Program-made: the position numbers and the translations under genes
In this document: positions 57,456 to 64,000 of the stretch, piece after piece
How the letters are laid out: each line of letters opens with the position of its first letter
Position numbering within the stretch: position 1 is the stretch's first letter
Notes under the pieces: generated by a model
Database searches by the model: none
Seen by the model: the letters and a program-made list of their open reading frames with translations, nothing else
What the model was told of the DNA's origin: nothing
DNA from: Pseudovirgaria hyperparasitica
Lineage: Eukaryota; Ascomycota; Dothideomycetes; Acrospermales; Acrospermaceae
NCBI RefSeq assembly: GCF_010093815.1
Contig: NW_022985558.1
Span: forward strand, 1,093,459 to 1,157,458
DNA length: 64,000 nucleotides
Reading direction: 5' to 3'

Positions 57456-58225
57456 CAGACAGTCACGTACCGCGGAGAGAATATATACGATGTGTTGTAT
57501 GTATAGTGCAGCACTATACCTTGCGAACCGAAGACAGTAGAGCAGTGCGCACGCAGGACACCCCTAACAGCCCCCTTCTGTTTCCCATAAGGTCGCCTGG
57601 AGATGTACAGTGAGGGGGATCATTAATCCAGGGACACTTCGCTGCCTGCTTGAAATGCGCCTGACATGTCCCCAGTACATTTTCCTAGTGCCGTAGCTTT
57701 TCTAAGTTTGACTATGTGATGCTCAGCATAGCATTCGCTATACGCTGCGCTGTACTCGTGTTTCTCATTCATCATGCCACATGCTGCATACATGGCTCCA
57801 TACACTATACACATACATACGTATATATCTTGCATAGGTAGCTATAATGGTATATAGTTCCAGCGTCACCATCACCATCGTCAATTTTTTGGGAGCTTGA
57901 CACACCGCGTGATTAAAGCTTATATGTTCATATCACACTCTTTGACAGAGAACAACGCCTCGCAATGCCAGTCCTTTCCCCTCTTCCGCTCTGTCCATCT
58001 CTCTCTCTGCTCCCTCTTTTTCCAGCACCGCACATCCCGAACGCCAAAAATGCACTCATCCATCCATCCATCCAGCCCACTCATAAGTCAAAGAAAAAAG
58101 AATATATTCTAGCCCGAGTTCGCCCAAAGCGGCGGGGTATCATGAGAATTGAAAACGTACAGTGCAAAAAAAAGGGGTTGAGGCGGGGGGCCGCGGTGAA
58201 CAAATCATACAAGAAGGAGCGAGAA

Positions 58226-61178
58226 TTAGATGATATTCGCAATACTGATGCGGGAGGCTGTGCTCGGGCTTGTTGTCGAGGAAATGGGTGACTGCTGCGT
58301 CAGGGGCGTGCTTGCAGATACGGGTGTGGGTGCGGATTGTTTCGGCACGACGACTGCAGCGGCGGTGGTGGACACCGGGGGTTCGAGATGGAGACGTTTG
58401 TGCGGGTTATGTGCCGGTGAATAGTACGTTGCGGACGGGGGATGGAGAGGGATGACGGGCGATTCGGCGGCGTCGAGCGGGCGCGTATGCAGTCTCGGGA
58501 CGGCGTGAACAGCAGCGGCGGCGGCGGTAGCAACGTCCAGCGCGCGTTTCTGGGCTTGGAGGTCGCGCATCTTGGCCATGAGCTTGTCCCAGCCCTTCCA
58601 TTCTTTGATTTCGGTGTCTGAGAGGAGGGCGGTGGAGCGTGGGTGGTTGTGGTGGTGATGGTGGTGGTGGGTGTCGATAGATGCAGAGTCTGCTTGCGGC
58701 GGAGGCGGAGGGGGCGCGGTGAAGCGCGGGTTTGATTCTTGGTCTATCCAGATCCATGCGGTGTCTGGGTTGGCTTGCATGTCTGCGGCGGCGTAGGCAA
58801 GCATTTCTTCGTCCTGGTCCATCCGATGGCCTGGTGATAGTCGGTCCGGGAGCATGCCAAGAAAGAACCAGATGTTGCGGCCACAGGCGATGTTGATTGG
58901 GTGGATGTCGCCAATGGCGGTGCTTGCTTCGAGGCAGATCAACGCGTTTTCGAAGTCGAGATTGAAGCAGAGGAGCAGGGTGCATCGCCAGAGGTGTGTA
59001 CATAGCATGCTTGGGGCTGCATCTGCTAGTTGTTTGGCCCATTGTCGCATGTATGCTTGTATGGCGCCTGGAGAGCCGTGTGGTGACCCGCTCTGGGAGC
59101 GTCTAATGTAGTCGACCGTGTCTAATGCTACGCTTTGGCATCTGCTAAGTGCGTCGAGTCGTTCGCCATATTGCTTGGAGGAAATATTCAGTCGATACAG
59201 GCTGAGTCGCGCGCTTTGAAGACTCAGGGCTGGGAATAACGAAGACGGATCTAGATAGGTGGCGGAGCGGGCTTGGAAAGGGGGTGGCATCTTCGACAGG
59301 ATTTGGTTGAAGTAATCGTCATACTCATGCAACGTTTTTGCGTCGATCGAGGTGTGTCTTTTGACCAATGTCTTTCTTAATTGTCCCACGAAACGAACCA
59401 CCCAGGTCAGCATTGTGTAGTTCCAAAACGATATGTCTCGCGGAGTAACGAAAATGTCGACATGTGGCGGAACCACGAAACGATCGTCGAATGACTTTGG
59501 AAATATTACGTTACATTCATCGTCGCTGATTAGCAGAGGTCGACCAATCTCAAGACATTGTAGTCTGTGTGGTCTACTGTTAGCGTGCTTCATAGCTAGG
59601 TTCGTCGAATTGCACACTGACCTGTCCCATGTGTAGATTGACCACCACACGCGCCATGATTCATCAACACTAGCCGCCACAAGCGACTCATCCTGCCGAT
59701 GTAATCCTAGTTCCACAGCCACTCTCACTGCTGTCGCCAGCCACGTCGAGGCGGCCGTCTTGAGGCCAATCTCATGCATGTATATGCTCAAAAGGAGTGC
59801 TATCCGGGCATGGTCCAGAGTGAAGTCGTCAGTCCATGAAGAAAAAGCCTTAGCTGCCTCATCAATGTATCGTTGACCATCAGAGTCCTGTTGAACAGAC
59901 TTTGCACTGCCGTCTACTCTGTGCAAGCATCCACATCCCAGAACTGCGAATACGAGTGCCAGCCAGATATGAGACATTCGATGATGATAAGCGCTATGGT
60001 AGGCCTTGTCAAGATCCTTAAGAAGCTCTTGAAAATCGATTGCAGGCGTAATTGCGTGAATCGAAGCATAATAGTGCCCGATCAGACGGTCGACTGTCAA
60101 TCTAGGAGGTAACGGAGGAGGAGAATGCTGATAAAAAGCGAAGTTTGCAACGCCCTGTCGATTTGGTGCAGGAGGTTTGTAGATTCCATGTCCCCATATA
60201 CGCGCATTCCTTTGGACGTGAGCAAGATTCTGTGGTGGTGAAGACTGTGTCGCTCGTCGAGGTTTGACCACTGCCACATCCGGCAGCTCTAGTGCTTCAG
60301 AACTGTCTGAACCACGTCCATTTGAGGTACGCTTTAGCTCAATTATTTCACTCTTTGCTGCCTCAAGCTGGGTATGAAGGTCTTGCACCTGTCTACATCG
60401 CAAATGATCAGTGCTTGCTTTGTCCTTTATGTCAGAATACTTACTTTATTGACGACATCCGGCGATTCGTCTCTTTCGTAAACTGGCATTTGACACCACG
60501 TTGATGGCATTCTGAACAGCTCGACGTCTCTGTAGCGTCGCACTGTGGAAATATTAGTCCTCGTCCGACATTTTACAAGTGACACGGCTCTAATGTGTGG
60601 GCTACGACCATCAGATATAGTGGCAAACAGCCAATGTATTTGCAAAGGCCCAGAGGTGCAATACAAAGAAGCAAAATCAAAGCACGAATTCTTCAAACTG
60701 CCAAACTCGCAGCAGAAGTACGAAGAGCAGATTTGAGGAGTGGGTATAATACTTAGGTACTTACTTTGACTTTGCGTTCGCGACAGGCATCGCAGCTGGG
60801 GTCCTTCCGTCTCTGGCGATATGCTCTTTTCTGGGCGGAAAGACTTGCTGCAAGGTGGGTCTGTGAGATTCCTGAGCCAGGAAATGGTGCTTCTCCAGGA
60901 GGAATATGATCCTGCAATGCCCCAGAACCGGCGCTGCCCGACATCGATAGGGCTCCATATTGATGAAGATACTGTGGAGTGCCAATGTTGCCTGGAGAGC
61001 GCGGAATGGGATGCTGATGGGGCGGAGGTGGCGGAGGAAGACTGGGAGCAAACATCCCAGGTGGTGGAGGTCGTATCAATGACTGAGGCGAAGGATGGGA
61101 AGTGTCTGTCGAAGAATCATGACTCGGAGTTGGACGATGGTGGGAGTTGCGACCGAATGGATTTGCTGGTCCATCCAT
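58226..61178 (-). CDS. Zn2Cys6 transcription factor with fungal-specific middle domain (873 aa)
   Basis: Four exons are proposed: 61178-60765, 60542-60445, 60392-59622 and 59564-58226. The N-terminus is Pro/Ser/His-rich. The zinc cluster has cysteines 129, 132, 139, 147, 150 and 157, preceded by [12 protein letters not shown] and followed by [16 protein letters not shown], which starts a coiled coil. A 222-nt intron splits the cluster between its second and third cysteines. The fungal_trans domain is recognisable from [11 protein letters not shown] then [13 protein letters not shown]. The intron there (59621-59565, 57 nt) keeps the frame and has no stop. The tail is low complexity, with a run of seven His and Ala- and Thr/Ser-rich stretches. 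The extended cluster looks like a conserved but unnamed filamentous-fungal regulator; targets are unknown. Confidence 0.88.
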
Positions 61179-64000
61179 GTTGAAGTTTCAGAGGAACGAC
61201 AACAGAAGATATCGGCCGTCCAGGTATCATTCAAGGACGCTGTTCGGTAGCAACCGAACGTGCAACCCTTTACCAGAGGTCTGGAGAGGCTCGGGAACGT
61301 TGAGGGGGCGAGGCCAATTAGAAGTAAGATCTTTTCAGAGCATGACTTGAGGCCAGTGCGGTGGATTAGTGGAGCCAAACACGAGAGACCAGGGGATCTC
61401 AGACAGAACGGCGGGATCGCGGTTGGACTAAGATTAGTTGCAGGTACCGGCGGCAGCGCGGAGACGACCAGATGGCTGGGATGTAGAAGACTAGAAGTCG
61501 GTGAGGCAAAGTGATTGAGGTGGAGTGCACAACAGTCCAAACTCCACCGACGCCCGGGCAGAATGACCTGTGAGTGGTGCAAGCTGATCAACACTATTGC
61601 GACCAGAACCGAATGATGCCGGATTTGACCGAATGGAGGACGGTCCGGAAGGTAATGCAGGGAGAACAGGCAGGGTTCTTCTTTGGTCTGTTTAGACGGG
61701 CGTAGAACGGCAGATGTAGATGTCGTTTCATAGATCCAAGATCAAAAAGTGCTGTCCAGAATACGGCGTGTTGGATAGATTATGGTATGGTCAATTGAAT
61801 GGACATCAGCCTTTTTTAGCAGAGCCTTGATCGTACGGAAGCAAACAGTATGTATGTGAGAAGGACGAATGAAGTTGCACAAGCATACCACACCTGTCTC
61901 TAATCTAGTTACCTGCTGAGGAAGGTTCGACAAGGCTTAAGGGAGTAGAGTGGGATAGTTGGGCTTGCAAAGTACGTAGAAGTGACGCAGACTGCGGCAG
62001 TGTAGTGTCAATTCATTGGCCCAGTAATAAAAAGCGTCACTGAGTATAAAGGAAATAATAACAAAAATAAGAGGTCAGCCAAGTAGCCCTCCCGTCAAGT
62101 ATGGTTAAGCGAGGGTGACCAGCATGCAAAAAGTACGGAAACTACACAAGGGTGATCGTACATGTTTGTGGCGTCTCTGGATCTTTCACGCGCCACAACG
62201 TAGCAGGGACAGCAGGGGGGAGGGGGGAGGAAAAGGGATATCGGGATAGGGCTGTAAATAGATAACCCCACGACCGTGCTCTTTCTGTGACGGCCATGAC
62301 AACATGATCAAGAAAGGCTTCACACATAGACGCCACATGAACTGGTACACCTTCCAGCATTGCTGTTCTTGATACTGGGCTGCAAGACGTGTATCTTCGC
62401 CTGATGGACAGACCATCGAAGCTTCCGCGTTCTGAGACCTGTTTGTCTTGGCAGGAGTTGTATGCACGATTGGGGATTACTACCGGCGGAACATCCGAGT
62501 TCTGTGACATGTCGACCTAAGGCTCTACTTAGCATTTCCGCTGGTGGATCCCTTTTTTCGCACGGGGGAAGGGGGAGGGGGACGGCTGGATGTGCATAAC
62601 GAAGGAATCGTTTCGTTTCAACCGATCCGGCAGCGCGTCGCCCGAGCGGGACTTGCCTGTCGATCTTACTACCGAACACCTATTATATAGAAATATAGAT
62701 ATCGTACAGAGAAAACATACAAGAAACAGCACTTGCACCGATATCAGGCATTTCATTGCTGACGTACAGAGGAAGTAGATAGGCTTGAAAGGGACTTGGA
62801 TCATGGATTGACTAGCACACCAAGTATCTGCGCGAATGCGTGTTCTTCGCTCAAATCGTACCAAAGCCAAGAACAATCTCATGCTTATGCATCGTTCGAG
62901 TTCTGTGAGTGCATGTGGCGTGGATGCAGGTCAGTTGCAGCCTAAGGACGGCCGCCATTACTCCGGGCTAAGGCACACGCTGTAGGTTTTACCATTCATA
63001 CTTTCAGGCATCAACAGCGCTTTCCCAATCCTTCATTTCCCTAATTATTACCACTAAGCGTATTTCTGTGTGACGAATCTTTTCCACCCCAGCATCGTCT
63101 GAATGCACAACACACGATTCACGATCCACTATTCATTACTGCCACACGTTTCACCATCTCCAACGACTTCTCATGCGAAGTAGTCGGGTTCGCGATGTAG
63201 GCCTCGGTACGGCTCCGAGCCATGCGTTGCCCCAAGGAGGCAAAGCTAGAGTCTGGAGAGCCGACGGGCATCATTACTAATAATAATAATACCAGTGAAG
63301 ATGCCTCCACTCCGCATTGGCGGAATGCACGTACGATCACATCGCATGTGCCTGCTTCCTTGCCCACTGCGGCAGCACGCTGGATTCGGCGACCAACGAC
63401 AGACTGCGACTGATGTCGACAGCCGGCACAGGGGCAGAAAGCGAGCTCTGCACTCATCGAGAGCGCATTAGCAGTCGTAGAGCGGGCAAGGGTATGGGCG
63501 AGAGTTGCAGGGAACGCTGTAAAGGGAAACTGGAATCCACTCTGCTCGGCCGTCATCCCACCATCTCCACCAGATACGCTTGAGGCGGTTATAAGTTATA
63601 ACAGGACCATCTTCGGTAATTCCCATGGATCAGCGGTTGGCCATGTCTATCAGTGGATACTCTTGCTAAGATTGAAGGGGAACTACAAGGCACAGACAAT
63701 TGAGAAAGAGCATTCCAATTTTTCGATGCGTGAGCGTGGATTTTTATACGAAAGGCCGGCTGCGATGCAGGCCCTCTTGGATGAGCTTAGAGACACGCAG
63801 CATCAAGACAGGATAAAAAGTTGTTGAGTAGGCGAAATAGGGCTGCCGGCAGTAATATGACCCAGGGCAATCTCCGCTATTCGCCGCAGCCAGGCCACGT
63901 TATTCGGCCCTGAGGAGCAGCGACTTATGAGGGCCCAATCCCCATCCACAACCCACCCCAATCCCCCCCCCCCTTTCCCTCTCTCCGACCCGCGCCCCCC
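61179..64000. other. upstream region of the second Zn2Cys6 gene to the window end
   Basis: No gene is recognised in about 2.8 kb. The left part is the promoter and leader of the regulator. A (TAA)n repeat is at about 63276-63291, and the end is C-rich, with a run of about 11 C near 63963-63973. A 145-codon ORF at 63119-63556 (minus) has an ATG but no motif and an overlapping ORF on the other strand. Confidence 0.5.

Larger units (their letters stand above)
55139..58225. other. intergenic region, about 3.1 kb, rich in simple repeats
   Basis: No gene is recognised. The left end is the glutamate decarboxylase promoter, with a 12-bp palindrome GTCGAATTCGAC at 55153-55164 just upstream of its start codon. 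Several imperfect 6-bp repeats and an A/C-rich tract (about 56820-57010) follow. The right end should hold the 3' UTR of the second Zn2Cys6 gene, with CATC repeats near 58057-58074. Confidence 0.5.

Noticed and set aside
63119-63556. 145-codon ORF on the minus strand near the right edge
   Set aside because: It overlaps an open frame on the other strand and shows no motif; kept only as a possibility.
1-64000. tRNA, 5S rRNA, CRISPR or telomere-repeat arrays
   Set aside because: Searches by eye for T-arm/B-box motifs, rRNA signatures, spaced direct repeats and TTAGGG arrays found only the U6 B-box and isolated telomere-like words.

Overview
The window looks like nuclear DNA of a filamentous ascomycete (Pezizomycotina, perhaps a dothideomycete; the class is a guess). 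The signs are genes of 1-2 kb with many 42-160 nt introns, GTAAGT-like donors, CTAAC/CTGAC branch sites, two Zn2Cys6 regulators, a very long DH-BAR-SH3 RhoGEF, and a fungal-type telomerase reverse transcriptase. All gene models and splice sites below were derived by reading the sequence. Family names rest on remembered motifs, not on searches.

Layout. Positions 1-9600 are gene-poor: the 3' end of a gene running in from the left, a small cysteine-rich ORF, a small kinase-like gene, a worn Copia-type LTR fossil near 5 kb, an AT-rich patch, an A/C-rich stretch and the U6 snRNA gene (8311-8416, minus). From 9.6 to 17.3 kb lie two minus-strand genes: a TBC-domain protein whose two catalytic fingers both appear lost, and TERT (10 exons, 1160 aa in the model). 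TERT is divergent from the plus-strand RhoGEF (18.9-24.7 kb). From 27 kb to the end every recognised gene is on the minus strand: an APH-like phosphotransferase, a Mn-type CDF transporter, a UCH37-type deubiquitinase, a Zn2Cys6 regulator, Kap104/transportin, SEC63, a hypothetical protein, a GNAT acetyltransferase, glutamate decarboxylase and a second Zn2Cys6 regulator.

The genes form no obvious cluster or pathway; most are housekeeping (telomere upkeep, splicing, nuclear import, ER translocation, proteasome, Rho signalling, metal export). The points most worth a second look are: GC-AG introns in SEC63 and the UCH37 gene (the SEC63 one decides whether the acidic C-terminal tail is made); the finger-less TBC domain; a U6 gene with a TATA box and a downstream B-box; ACGCG and CACGTG motifs upstream of TERT; strand-asymmetric intergenic tracts; and in-frame, stop-free introns in both Zn2Cys6 genes. 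I found no convincing undescribed multi-gene system.
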